A stretch of 41,348 nt of DNA, taken from assembly GCA_016208915.1 (NCBI GenBank), contig JACQXE010000039.1:1-41348 (forward strand), given 5' to 3'. This stretch comes from Nitrospirota bacterium. GTDB lineage: Bacteria; Nitrospirota; Thermodesulfovibrionia; Thermodesulfovibrionales; UBA1546. The first letter of the stretch is position 1, and the number at the start of each line of letters is the position of its first letter. The notes below the pieces were generated by a model. It worked only from the letters and a program-made list of their open reading frames with translations, searched no databases and was not told where the DNA came from. Position numbers and translations under genes: made by a program. This document shows positions 7,529 to 14,704 of the stretch, in pieces.

Positions 7529-9406
7529 TTATAGACTCATTACTAATTTGTTCAGTTCAGGATATTTATCCTTTGTAAGCGATATATCTTCCTTTAAAAG
7601 TCTCAATCCCTCAGTTATATGTTTCAGAAAATATTTTTTCCCTTTTACAGACGAAAGAAATCCATAGGCTCCAAGCGCCTGCATGTGACGCTGAAGCCGG
7701 CATAGGAGGAGTGATTCCATAAAAATTCTTTCATCAAATTTGTTGCTTTTTGCTCTCATCTCGCTTATGTAATAGGCTAAAAGCCTTTCTCTCATGCCAT
7801 CTTCAAGACGAAAATATGGATCCCATAAGATAGAGGCGACATCATATGCAGGCAGGCCTATCCTTGCCCCCTGATAATCGATGAGCCTTGGAATCCAGTT
7901 ATGTATCATAATATTCTTGGACTGAAAATCGCGGTGCATAACTGTTTTTGGGTATGAATCAGCCTTTAGGGCAATCCTGTGGAATTCATCTTCAAGCGCA
8001 GAAGGATTTCTTATCCTGATATTCCTCATCCCGCTTACAAATCTCTCAACAAAATAATTTGTCTCCCAACGAAAGTGCTCATAATCAAATGCCCTGTTTA
8101 TAAGCGTTGGACATTTAGATACATATTCGGTTGCCTTTGTGTGGAGCATTACTGAAATGTCCATGACCTTTCTGTACATTTTTTCTATATCTTCATTTCT
8201 GCGTCTGCATTTAAGCCAGCTGTAAAGAGTAACGTCCCCAAGATCCTCAAATGAAGCCCTCATCTTTTCGGGATCAATACTGATAAGTTCAGGAACAGGG
8301 ATGGAGCATCCTGAAAAGAACTTTGTGTATTCAATATGCCTGAGGAAATCCAGATCATTGTGTTCGCACTGCATTATCACGACTGTCTTATCATCTCTCC
8401 TGACCCTATAATACTTTCTGTCAGAACCTCCGATGCCGATCAGAACACCTCCGACTTTGTCTGAATATCCGAGCACCTCTGATTCATTCAGCGATATCTT
8501 AAAATCAGGCCCGATTATGCAGTTTTCATAGTGAGAGTTTTTTTCTGTCTTGCTTTCAGGAAGCACGATGCAGTTTCTGATTTGTACGCCCTTTCCGAGA
8601 ACGCAGTCCCTTTCTATAACCGCAAATCCATTTAAATCAGTATCCATGCAATCATTTGATAAAGGATGCATAAAGACTGTTTCTCCCTCTTTTTTTAGAG
8701 AATTTACGACTTCCGATGCATATGAAACAGGATTACCTATATCGTTCCAGTAGCATCCTGTGAAATCGAGTGCCTGAACCCTGTGACCTGCTTTTGATGC
8801 CGCAATCCAAGCAACAGTCGCATGTGAAACACCTTTGGAAACAAAATTGAAGATCTCCGGAGAGTAAACAGCGATTCCTGTATATGCAACCTTTTTTGCA
8901 ATCCTGTCAGGATTTGGGGTTGACGTTCCTGAGTTTTCCACATCAATGACACAGCCATTGTCGTCAATAACAACATTGTTATATCTGATATAGTCATGTG
9001 TTGCGAGTGTTGCAATATTCCCGTGTGAAAGATGGGTTTCTATGAGGCGGCTAAAATCAATGTCAGAAATGATATCCGAGTTATGCACAAGGAAATTTCC
9101 CTCAGAAAGAAATGCCTCTGCGTTTTTGAGCGCACCTCCTGTGCCTAGTATCGGATCTTCAGGAAAAAGTTCAATCCTGCCTGCATATGCAGAATTTTTT
9201 ATCCATTCTTTTACCATATCAGCCTTGTAGTGAAGGTTTATGCCTATTTTCCCTGAAGATACTGTAGAGAATTTCTCGATGATCAGCTCTATTAAAGGCC
9301 TGCCAAGAATTGGCAGTAATGGTTTTGGAATATGATTTGTGATTGGTCTCATCCGCTCACCCAGACCAGCAGCAGGAAGAAATATCTTCAATTTGAATTT
9401 GGGCAT
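7529..9406 (-). CDS. Sugar-1-phosphate nucleotidyltransferase fused to AmgK-like kinase
   Basis: Fusion of about 625 residues. The N-terminal third is a nucleotidyltransferase (LPAAGLGERMRPIT and PKPLLPILGRPL; catalytic region LVHNSDIISDID). A short left-handed beta-helix-like segment follows (VIERDCVLGKGVQIRN). The C-terminal half is an aminoglycoside-phosphotransferase-fold kinase with catalytic HRDFQSKNIM and metal-binding RLIDYQGA. This pairs the activities of MurU and AmgK, which convert MurNAc to MurNAc-1-P and then UDP-MurNAc in cell-wall recycling. The neighbouring NamZ-like gene supports that substrate. ATG at 9406 is preferred; an upstream ATG at 9442 falls in a palindromic repeat. 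Confidence 0.8.
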   Translation of the reverse strand: MPKFKLKIFLPAAGLGERMRPITNHIPKPLLPILGRPLIELIIEKFSTVSSGKIGINLHYKADMVKEWIKNSAYAGRIELFPEDPILGTGGALKNAEAFLSEGNFLVHNSDIISDIDFSRLIETHLSHGNIATLATHDYIRYNNVVIDDNGCVIDVENSGTSTPNPDRIAKKVAYTGIAVYSPEIFNFVSKGVSHATVAWIAASKAGHRVQALDFTGCYWNDIGNPVSYASEVVNSLKKEGETVFMHPLSNDCMDTDLNGFAVIERDCVLGKGVQIRNCIVLPESKTEKNSHYENCIIGPDFKISLNESEVLGYSDKVGGVLIGIGGSDRKYYRVRRDDKTVVIMQCEHNDLDFLRHIEYTKFFSGCSIPVPELISIDPEKMRASFEDLGDVTLYSWLKCRRRNEDIEKMYRKVMDISVMLHTKATEYVSKCPTLINRAFDYEHFRWETNYFVERFVSGMRNIRIRNPSALEDEFHRIALKADSYPKTVMHRDFQSKNIMIHNWIPRLIDYQGARIGLPAYDVASILWDPYFRLEDGMRERLLAYYISEMRAKSNKFDERIFMESLLLCRLQRHMQALGAYGFLSSVKGKKYFLKHITEGLRLLKEDISLTKDKYPELNKLVMSL

Positions 9407-9436
9407 ATAGTCAACAATCACTCCAAGAATAAAGTC

Positions 9437-9506
9437 TGTCATTCCGTGCTTGACACGGAATCCAGATATAAAAAGAGACTGGATACCTGCTTCCGCAGGT
9501 ATGACA
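9437..9506. repeat. Palindromic intergenic repeat
   Basis: A 70-bp unit bounded by TGTCATTCC and GGTATGACA contains the palindromes ATTCCGTG/CACGGAAT and ATACCTGC/GCAGGTAT around a short AT-rich centre. This form is widespread in bacterial intergenic DNA. The left edge supplies a spurious ATG to the nucleotidyltransferase-kinase frame. Confidence 0.75.
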
Positions 9507-9538
9507 TAAGTGAATAAAATTATTTCTGAGATGCCACA

Positions 9539-10705
9539 CTAGTACATTAAATAGTTTTTTCTTGTTTTTTGAAATGCTTTTAATTGAGCTGTCCACCATT
9601 CTTCCATGTTTTTCAAGGGTTCACTCTTTTCTATCTCTATTCTGAGCCTGTCTGTGCCTGCGAGGATATCAATCGGCATCTTTTTTGTTTCGTATTCATA
9701 CGGAGGTTTTTTCCACTGGAAATGTTCAGTATATAGGTCATGGACAGCCTTTAAGACAGCAACGCCGGATTTAAATGGCTTGAATGCATTTCTATCAGTG
9801 ACGTGCATCTGCGCGCCTCCGCAGAGCTCGCCTGCATGCTTCTGGAACGTTGGCTGAAAATATAATGGCCGGAAGACTACACCCTTCAGCCTGAAATCCT
9901 TAAGCCTTTTCACCAATGCCTCAGGCTCAATAAACGGAGCGCCAAAAAGCTCGAACGGCCTTGTTGTTCCTCGTCCTTCACTGAGATTCGTTCCCTCAAG
10001 AAGGCACATGCCTGGATAAACTATTGCTGTATCAAGTGTCGGCATATTAGGGGAGGGCATAACCCAGGGAAGCACTGTCTGGTCAAACCAGAGTTTTCTC
10101 TGCCAGCCCTTAAGGTTGATAATATGCAGGTCAAGGTTATTATAGAATTCATTTTTTAGATAGAGCGCAATCTCTCCAACTGTCATGCCATGCCGGATAG
10201 GCAGGGGCCGTTGTCCTATGAATGACGCATAAGACATATCAAGCACATACCCTTCTACAATTGAACCGCTTATAGGGTTAGGCCTGTCAATGATAACGAC
10301 CGACTTCTTTTGTTCGAGACATGCCTGTATGCAGAGTTCCATTGTCCAGATGAATGTGTAATATCTTGAACCCACATCCTGAAGGTCTATGACCATCGCA
10401 TCCATATCATTCAATATGGAAGCAGTCGGCTTCCTTGTCTGACCGTAAAGACTATACACAGGAAGACCTGTTGTCTTATCTTTAAAGCCGTCCCATTCAA
10501 TCATATTGTCCTGTGTCTCTCCATGTATCCCGTGCTGGGGTCCAAAGAGGGCTGTTAATCTTATTTTCTTGGATTTAATGAAGAGATTTACTGCGTGTTC
10601 GAGCTGTTGGTTGACAGACGCAGGATGGACAACCAATCCAACACGCGAGCCAGTAAGTTTTTTAGGCCAGTTTTTCTCGAATATGTCTAGTCCTGTTTTT
10701 ACCAT
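9539..10705 (-). CDS. Exo-beta-N-acetylmuramidase NamZ-like (DUF1343)
   Basis: The 388-residue protein matches the DUF1343 family, whose characterised member NamZ removes MurNAc from the non-reducing end of peptidoglycan fragments. Family segments are clear: RVGLVVHPAS (21-30), LFGPQHGIHGE, DAMVIDLQDVGSRYYTFIWTM, IIDRPNPISG, RHGMTVGEIA, PSPNMPTLDTA and EGTNLSEGRGTTRPFELFGAP. No clear signal peptide is present; the ATG has no strong ribosome binding site, so a different start or cytoplasmic action is possible. Lying beside the MurU/AmgK-like fusion on the same strand, it suggests a MurNAc salvage module. Confidence 0.88.
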   Translation of the reverse strand: MVKTGLDIFEKNWPKKLTGSRVGLVVHPASVNQQLEHAVNLFIKSKKIRLTALFGPQHGIHGETQDNMIEWDGFKDKTTGLPVYSLYGQTRKPTASILNDMDAMVIDLQDVGSRYYTFIWTMELCIQACLEQKKSVVIIDRPNPISGSIVEGYVLDMSYASFIGQRPLPIRHGMTVGEIALYLKNEFYNNLDLHIINLKGWQRKLWFDQTVLPWVMPSPNMPTLDTAIVYPGMCLLEGTNLSEGRGTTRPFELFGAPFIEPEALVKRLKDFRLKGVVFRPLYFQPTFQKHAGELCGGAQMHVTDRNAFKPFKSGVAVLKAVHDLYTEHFQWKKPPYEYETKKMPIDILAGTDRLRIEIEKSEPLKNMEEWWTAQLKAFQKTRKNYLMY

Positions 10706-10759
10706 ATCAGAGAATATACATTAATTGCAGGCAGTACTACAATAGGGTAAGACAATGAA

Positions 10760-10789
10760 AAAAGGGGAACAGAATTCGGTTCCCCTTTT
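10760..10789 (-). terminator. Rho-independent terminator of PEP-CTERM operon 2
   Basis: An 11-bp perfect stem, AAAAGGGGAAC (10760-10770) with GTTCCCCTTTT (10779-10789) and an 8-nt loop. Read on the minus strand it runs into a T tract just after the PEP-CTERM gene at 10812; A/T flanks on both sides could make it bidirectional. Confidence 0.85.
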
Positions 10790-10811
10790 GGTTTGCGAAA
10801 TATTGAATTAT

Positions 10812-10880
10812 TTATTTTCTAAACTTCCTTCTTCCATACAGTGCTAACCCAAGAAGCCCGCTGCTGAGGAGGAGGAGAGT
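10812..10880 (-). repeat. PEP-CTERM tail direct repeat, copy 1
   Basis: These 69 bp match 11482-11550 with one difference by eye (T at 10865 against C at 11535). They encode most of the sorting tail including the stop codon, while the rest of the two genes is unrelated. Confidence 0.9.
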
Positions 10881-11438
10881 TGAGGGTTCTGGAACGCTTA
10901 CTCCTGTGAAATGAACTGCATCGAGATAACCACCTAGTGTATCACTTACCCCTCCAGCACGAAACTCTATTGTTGAGAGAGCGTCAGTTGCCGTTACAAA
11001 ATAATGATGGACAGTCCAGTTAGTATCCGAACCGCCAGTACCGGTTAGAGAATCAAGCAATACACCTTCGAAATATACATCGATAATATTAGAAGTAATG
11101 GCTACCCCTGGACGTGGTGAATATGCAAAATTTAAATCATAGGTCGTTCCTGCTGCAGTAGAAATGTCCTGCCTCATGCCACTATTGCCCCAACTGTCTA
11201 ACTCAACCAGTTGGTTCCCATCAAAAGGAGTCCCTGCCGCATGATTCTGAATTTCAATAGTTCCAAAAGTTGCTATCCATCCGGGAATACTGGTGTAGGA
11301 ACCGTTCCACGTTCCCCAAGATAATGCCGGTTCCTCAAAACTACCGTTAGTTATCAAATCTGCGTTAGCATACGTAAGAGGCATTATTGTCATCATTATA
11401 CTCATGACGAAGACTTTGATAAATTTCATATTTCTCAT
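10812..11438 (-). CDS. PEP-CTERM protein with DUF642/lectin-like domain
   Basis: Secreted protein of about 208 residues. A signal peptide (FIKVFVMSIMMTIMPLTYANA) precedes a beta-rich domain starting LITNGSFEEPALSWGTW, typical of DUF642 or galactose-binding-like PEP-CTERM proteins. The C-terminus is a full sorting tail: VPEPSTLLLLSSGLLGLALY then RRKFRK, i.e. PEP motif, hydrophobic helix and basic end, which exosortases recognise. ATG at 11438 fits a GAGGG ribosome binding site better than the upstream GTG. The tail DNA is almost identical to that of the next gene upstream. Probably transcribed from the sigma-54 promoter near 12270. Confidence 0.88.
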   Translation of the reverse strand: MRNMKFIKVFVMSIMMTIMPLTYANADLITNGSFEEPALSWGTWNGSYTSIPGWIATFGTIEIQNHAAGTPFDGNQLVELDSWGNSGMRQDISTAAGTTYDLNFAYSPRPGVAITSNIIDVYFEGVLLDSLTGTGGSDTNWTVHHYFVTATDALSTIEFRAGGVSDTLGGYLDAVHFTGVSVPEPSTLLLLSSGLLGLALYGRRKFRK

Positions 11439-11481
11439 TTTCACCCTCTTTTTTTATTAGATTTTGATATGAATTTTAGAA

Positions 11482-11550
11482 TTATTTTCTAAACTTCCTT
11501 CTTCCATACAGTGCTAACCCAAGAAGCCCGCTGCCGAGGAGGAGGAGAGT
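11482..11550 (-). repeat. PEP-CTERM tail direct repeat, copy 2
   Basis: Second copy of the 69-bp tail-coding segment at 10812-10880. Identity drops sharply just upstream of the PEP codons. Confidence 0.9.
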
Positions 11551-12225
11551 GTTGGGTTCTGGTACTTTATGTCCGTTGCTTTCTGCATCATGTGAAAATG
11601 GCGCAAATTTAGTGGCGTCTCTATCTTCTCCAGTATTAGGGTCGTCAATATTAGTATTATAAAGATCGAAATGGATAAAATAACCTGACTCCAGATTTGT
11701 TGTGTCAATATTAAATATTCTTTTGTACATTTTATCACCAGTGTTATCCGGCTCAGGATCGGTTGGGGCAGTATTATAAGGGGTAACCCATGTGTTTGGA
11801 TCAAACTGAAACGCAAACTCATAAAAATAGGTGTCAAATATGCCATGACCGGGCAAATCGTGATCAGGATTGCCAGAATAAATCTCTATAGGAGGAGTTC
11901 CATATGTCATATCTGAGGTTACATTTATTGTGTGTGTAATCCCATTATAGGTAAACGAAAATGAACCGAGGTCAGGGGCTGTCATGTCTGTTTTTGGTAT
12001 AACTGCCATTGAAAGGTAGTAAGTATCGCTTGTTGTGTTTTTGCCTTTTTTGTCAGGCAGAAGATATGTGAATAGATTAAATGGATTGGTAGTCGCAACA
12101 ATTGTTTCAGTTAAAGTGTTGTAAGTCCCATTTTCTATATCAAGCTGTAAGACTGGTATTGCCCCTGCAATCCCTGCTATTCCAAGCACTAACATCATAA
12201 TTCCTAAAATAAGTAATTTTTTCAT
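11482..12225 (-). CDS. PEP-CTERM protein, choice-of-anchor-N-like
   Basis: Secreted 247-residue protein. The signal peptide is residues 1-22 (LLILGIMMLVLGIAGIAGA). The mature part begins IPVLQLDIENGTYNTLTETI, which resembles the choice-of-anchor N family of PEP-CTERM proteins; a DxD-rich loop (DPEPDNTGD) may bind calcium. The tail is VPEPNTLLLLGSGLLGLALY then RRKFRK. A clear AGGAGGAT ribosome binding site precedes the ATG. It is first in a two-gene operon under a sigma-54 promoter at 12263-12278. The family assignment of the body is from memory of its N-terminal pattern. Confidence 0.85.
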   Translation of the reverse strand: MKKLLILGIMMLVLGIAGIAGAIPVLQLDIENGTYNTLTETIVATTNPFNLFTYLLPDKKGKNTTSDTYYLSMAVIPKTDMTAPDLGSFSFTYNGITHTINVTSDMTYGTPPIEIYSGNPDHDLPGHGIFDTYFYEFAFQFDPNTWVTPYNTAPTDPEPDNTGDKMYKRIFNIDTTNLESGYFIHFDLYNTNIDDPNTGEDRDATKFAPFSHDAESNGHKVPEPNTLLLLGSGLLGLALYGRRKFRK

Positions 12226-12262
12226 AATATCCTCCTAATGATGTAATCCTAATCCTATATAT

Positions 12263-12278
12263 AGCAATAATTATGCCA
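12263..12278 (-). promoter_or_regulatory. Sigma-54 promoter of PEP-CTERM operon 2
   Basis: Minus-strand TGGCATAATTATTGCT has the required GG-N10-GC spacing. Predicted start of transcription is about 27 nt before the ATG at 12225, with the ribosome binding site between. Confidence 0.8.
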
Positions 12279-12284
12279 AATTTA

Positions 12285-12297
12285 TAACCTATTGATT
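12285..12297 (-). promoter_or_regulatory. IHF consensus site
   Basis: Minus-strand AATCAATAGGTTA matches WATCAANNNNTTR at all fixed positions. It lies between the sigma-54 promoter and the upstream box, where IHF bends DNA in sigma-54 systems. Confidence 0.6.
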
Positions 12298-12329
12298 TTC
12301 TTGGAAATTATAAAATGCATTAAATATGA

Positions 12330-12347
12330 GTGTAAAGTTTTCCGACA
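12330..12347 (+). promoter_or_regulatory. PEP-CTERM regulatory box, copy 1
   Basis: GTGTAAAGTTTTCCGACA, 18 of the 19 box positions. It lies about 53 bp upstream of the -24 element and is the likely upstream activating sequence for the NtrC-type regulator at 15714. Confidence 0.75.
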
Positions 12348-12573
12348 GTGGTTAGGGCTTTTTTGACATTATCTGTATGAATTTGGCGAAACTTCAATTT
12401 TTGATAAGCAAATCTGCTTTTGCATAACTTATTGATTAATAGATATTTTTTGCATGTAAGTAAAAAAATAATTATTTGGAAAAAAATGTTTTTCTCTTTG
12501 ATTTTGCGAAAAATCCTTATAACGTATTGATTTTGAATTATATTTTGCATCAAACAAAAAAATTGTTTAAAAA
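12348..12573. other. AT-rich gap with decayed promoter-like copies
   Basis: No credible gene. It holds two further IHF-consensus matches (12425-12437 and 12520-12532). The stretch 12516-12550 echoes 12281-12315 (ATAACNTATTGATTTT, then an AT-rich block ending in TGCAT), as if the promoter region had been duplicated and had lost its -24/-12 element. Confidence 0.5.
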
Positions 12574-12592
12574 GTGTAAAGTTTTCCGACAC
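12574..12592 (+). promoter_or_regulatory. PEP-CTERM regulatory box, copy 2
   Basis: A perfect GTGTAAAGTTTTCCGACAC about 300 bp upstream of the operon-2 promoter, with its own IHF match at 12520-12532. It could act as a distal enhancer or be a leftover of a duplicated promoter. Confidence 0.7.
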
Positions 12593-12596
12593 AATT

Positions 12597-12628
12597 AGAG
12601 CAATAGAGCAGAAGAGCAATAGAGCAAT
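12597..12628. repeat. Four tandem 8-bp repeats
   Basis: AGAGCAAT occurs four times in tandem, the second unit altered to AGAGCAGA. It lies between box copy 2 and the operon-1 terminator. Confidence 0.85.
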
Positions 12629-12630
12629 AA

Positions 12631-12663
12631 AAAAAGAATGCAGGGTTACCGCATCCTTTTTTT
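12631..12663 (-). terminator. Terminator of PEP-CTERM operon 1
   Basis: GAATGC (12636-12641) pairs with GCATCC (12651-12656) with one G-U pair. The stem extends into flanking A and T runs, followed on the minus strand by a T tract. It lies 50 bp past the stop at 12713. Confidence 0.75.
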
Positions 12664-12712
12664 ATTAAACTTAAATCTCAGGTCTTAAAGTCTAAGACTT
12701 TAAATTGTAAGC

Positions 12713-13348
12713 CTATTTCCTAAACCTTCTTGCTATGCCAACTCCGACAAGACCTGCTCCGAGAAGCAGAAGAGTTGCCGGCTCTGGAATAGGATTAACA
12801 CCTGAGGCATCACCACTCATGTTATCCACTAAGAAATAGTTTCCTGAGTCATGAACCATTACATAGTCAAAAAACTGTCCGGATGGAGCTGTAATCATAA
12901 GCCAGCCCATATCCGAGCCGTTTAAATTTCCAGAACCAGAAGCAGAAGCAATTAAATTACCTGAAGAATCATATCCCTCCAAATAAAAATTGCTATAGCT
13001 TGTGTATCCGGTCTTAAACCATGTGCCGTCATTATTAGTGAAGTCTATTTTGCCTGAGCCTGCATTATTGTCAGTGCCTAAAAAAGCAAAGACATAACCA
13101 TAATGCTGGTAGTATGCACCGTTCCATGAAAGGCCAAGGTCTATAGATTTCGTATTCCAGTTGTTTGAATTTGAATCGCCGTAGATCCAATCATAACCAC
13201 CGGTCACTTCAAATGTCACGCCAATAATGTCATCAATTGCCTGCTGATCTTTCCCAAAACCACTTTCAAAATCAATGAAGAAGGCTTGGGCTGTTGTTGC
13301 TGCAAAAACAAAAAGCACAAACATTATTAGTAAGCTAAATTTTTTCAT
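12713..13348 (-). CDS. PEP-CTERM surface protein
   Basis: Secreted protein of about 211 residues. The signal peptide FSLLIMFVLFVFAATTAQA is followed by a beta-rich body beginning FFIDFESGFGKDQQ with many Gly/Ser/Asn/Tyr, then the tail IPEPATLLLLGAGLVGVGIA and RRFRK. ATG at 13348 has a GGAG sequence 10 bp ahead; an ATG at 13363 (five residues longer) is also possible. Only 9-23 bp separate it from the preceding PEP-CTERM gene, so the two are an operon ending at the 12631 terminator. The body family is not recognised. Confidence 0.85.
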   Translation of the reverse strand: MKKFSLLIMFVLFVFAATTAQAFFIDFESGFGKDQQAIDDIIGVTFEVTGGYDWIYGDSNSNNWNTKSIDLGLSWNGAYYQHYGYVFAFLGTDNNAGSGKIDFTNNDGTWFKTGYTSYSNFYLEGYDSSGNLIASASGSGNLNGSDMGWLMITAPSGQFFDYVMVHDSGNYFLVDNMSGDASGVNPIPEPATLLLLGAGLVGVGIARRFRK

Positions 13349-13371
13349 AGTTGACATCTCCATTCAAATTC

Positions 13372-14100
13372 CTATTTTCTCCGTCTTGCTGCAAAACCAA
13401 GCCCTAACAGTCCAGCGCCAAGCAGGAGAAGAGTTGACGGTTCAGGAACTGTTCCTTCAAAGACATCATTAGCGCAGGTTGGCGCCCAGTGGAATGCCAG
13501 ATCAGCATTGGCGAACAAACTTTTATCAATAGTGAAGTTAAGAATATCCCCGGATATTGACCATGTGCCTATTGCTAAAGCATTCGCAGTAGTAGAATAC
13601 TGGACTTCCTGATCTGAACGATACCAGACCCCATCAGGACCCCAGTTATGAAGAGCATCAAAATAGTTAGAAAGTAGTATGCTACCAGTGCTGTCTATTG
13701 CATACAGACTCAACGTGCCGCCGCTTGTATTTGTATGATCATCAAGGACAAGTGCATACTCCCAACCGCCATTAGTGTAGTCATCATCATAATAGTGAGG
13801 CCCAGATCCCATTACCTGCCAGCCATCAATACTGACAAAAAGGTCTCCGAGTTGAGTGTTGCTATGGCCAATATTGTAGAGATAGTTTGTCTGTATATCA
13901 ACATACAGATTAGAGGCGTCTCTGCTTACATCCATTTGACTTATTTCGAAAAAGGCAGGGCCTCCAATAACATCTCTATCACCTTTACCGTTGCCGTTGT
14001 CAAAGTTGCCGTAGTAGTTGTCCATGATAGCTGCCTGAGCATTCGCACCAGCGATGAGCAACAGGGCAATCATTAAGCCAAATATTGTTATCTTCTTCAT
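13372..14100 (-). CDS. PEP-CTERM surface protein
   Basis: Secreted protein of about 242 residues with signal peptide KKITIFGLMIALLLIAGANA and a body rich in Asp/Asn/Gly (YYGNFDNGNGKGDRDVIGG) that may bind calcium. The tail is VPEPSTLLLLGAGLLGLGF then AARRRK. ATG at 14100 is chosen because AGGAGGTG lies just upstream; an open frame reaching 14154 would place that site inside the gene. First gene of an operon with a textbook sigma-54 promoter at 14202-14217. The body resembles PEP-CTERM proteins with YDxxY/DUF-type beta domains but is not assigned. Confidence 0.86.
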   Translation of the reverse strand: MKKITIFGLMIALLLIAGANAQAAIMDNYYGNFDNGNGKGDRDVIGGPAFFEISQMDVSRDASNLYVDIQTNYLYNIGHSNTQLGDLFVSIDGWQVMGSGPHYYDDDYTNGGWEYALVLDDHTNTSGGTLSLYAIDSTGSILLSNYFDALHNWGPDGVWYRSDQEVQYSTTANALAIGTWSISGDILNFTIDKSLFANADLAFHWAPTCANDVFEGTVPEPSTLLLLGAGLLGLGFAARRRK

Positions 14101-14201
14101 CTTTACACCTCCTTTCATAATTGAATTTAATCTTATTAGAAATTTTTTTATCATTATTTAAGCTCCTTTCGCAAATTTATCTATTATCTATAATAAATAG
14201 A

Positions 14202-14217
14202 AGCAACTTCTGTGCCA
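14202..14217 (-). promoter_or_regulatory. Sigma-54 promoter of PEP-CTERM operon 1
   Basis: Minus-strand TTGGCACAGAAGTTGCTT is close to the TGGCAC-N5-TTGC consensus with GG-N10-GC spacing; the best sigma-54 match in the window. Confidence 0.9.
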
Positions 14218-14223
14218 ACGCAA

Positions 14224-14236
14224 TAACATCTTGATT
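14224..14236 (-). promoter_or_regulatory. IHF consensus site
   Basis: Minus-strand AATCAAGATGTTA matches WATCAANNNNTTR fully and sits between the -24 element (14216) and the box at 14279. Confidence 0.6.
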
Positions 14237-14278
14237 TTAAAACATATTTTATTTTGAGGGGATTTTCGAATATTAAAA

Positions 14279-14297
14279 GTGTAAAGTTTTCCGACAC
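14279..14297 (+). promoter_or_regulatory. PEP-CTERM regulatory box, copy 3
   Basis: Perfect GTGTAAAGTTTTCCGACAC, about 62 bp upstream of the -24 element of operon 1. Confidence 0.8.
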
Positions 14298-14310
14298 TTT
14301 TTAAGATTTT

Positions 14311-14329
14311 TGTCTGGAAAACTTTACAC
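14311..14329 (-). promoter_or_regulatory. PEP-CTERM regulatory box, inverted copy 4
   Basis: On the minus strand GTGTAAAGTTTTCCAGACA, 15 of 19 identical in register to the box. With copy 3 it makes a head-to-head pair 13 bp apart, a typical layout for two activator dimers. It could serve operon 1 and, at long range, the kinase promoter at 14614. Confidence 0.7.
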
Positions 14330-14613
14330 TCAATTTTTTACTCATATTTTGGGGTTAAATCACCCATTTTGATGATTTCACCCTAAATTTTTAGTTACAT
14401 AGTTAAATAACTCTGCATGTTAGCAACGATATATTAATAAGGCATAAATTAGTTTTATTTTTTTTAGAATTTATAAGCTGATATCGAAATTGTGAGGATA
14501 GACATAAAATATTTTATTATCAAGATGTTATAACTTTTTTAATAGACCACTAAAATCTTGTGTTTAGGCATTTAAGGGTTAAGCTTCTTTTTTTATTGAA
14601 AAAAACGGTAAAA
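14330..14613. other. AT-rich intergenic region, no gene seen
   Basis: About 280 bp between the divergent regulatory sites. I see no coding potential, tRNA or clear repeat; the composition is strongly AT-rich. Confidence 0.5.
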
Positions 14614-14629
14614 AGGCATAAAATTTGCT
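14614..14629 (+). promoter_or_regulatory. Possible sigma-54 promoter of the kinase-regulator pair
   Basis: AGGCATAAAATTTGCT has GG-N10-GC spacing and a good TTGC -12 part. Predicted start is near 14640, giving a leader of about 65 nt. A TATAAT at 14632 lacks a -35. If real, the regulatory genes are under sigma-54 control and possibly autoregulated. Confidence 0.55.
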
Positions 14630-14704
14630 TGTATAATAAGAGGTTTACTGCAAAACCAGGATATTTGCTTAAAGAGAGGCGGTTGGGTCTAAAAAAAACA
14701 GTTT

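Noticed and set aside
7327-7578. 83-codon frame after the helical-repeat protein
   Set aside because: It is translated inverted-repeat element A and runs into the convergent gene.
12320-12619. 99-codon minus-strand frame in the PEP-CTERM intergenic region
   Set aside because: It spans regulatory boxes and IHF sites and has no protein-like composition; the region is regulatory.
14632-14637. TATAAT as a sigma-70 promoter for the kinase
   Set aside because: No acceptable -35 at 15-19 bp; the overlapping GG-N10-GC element is a better explanation.
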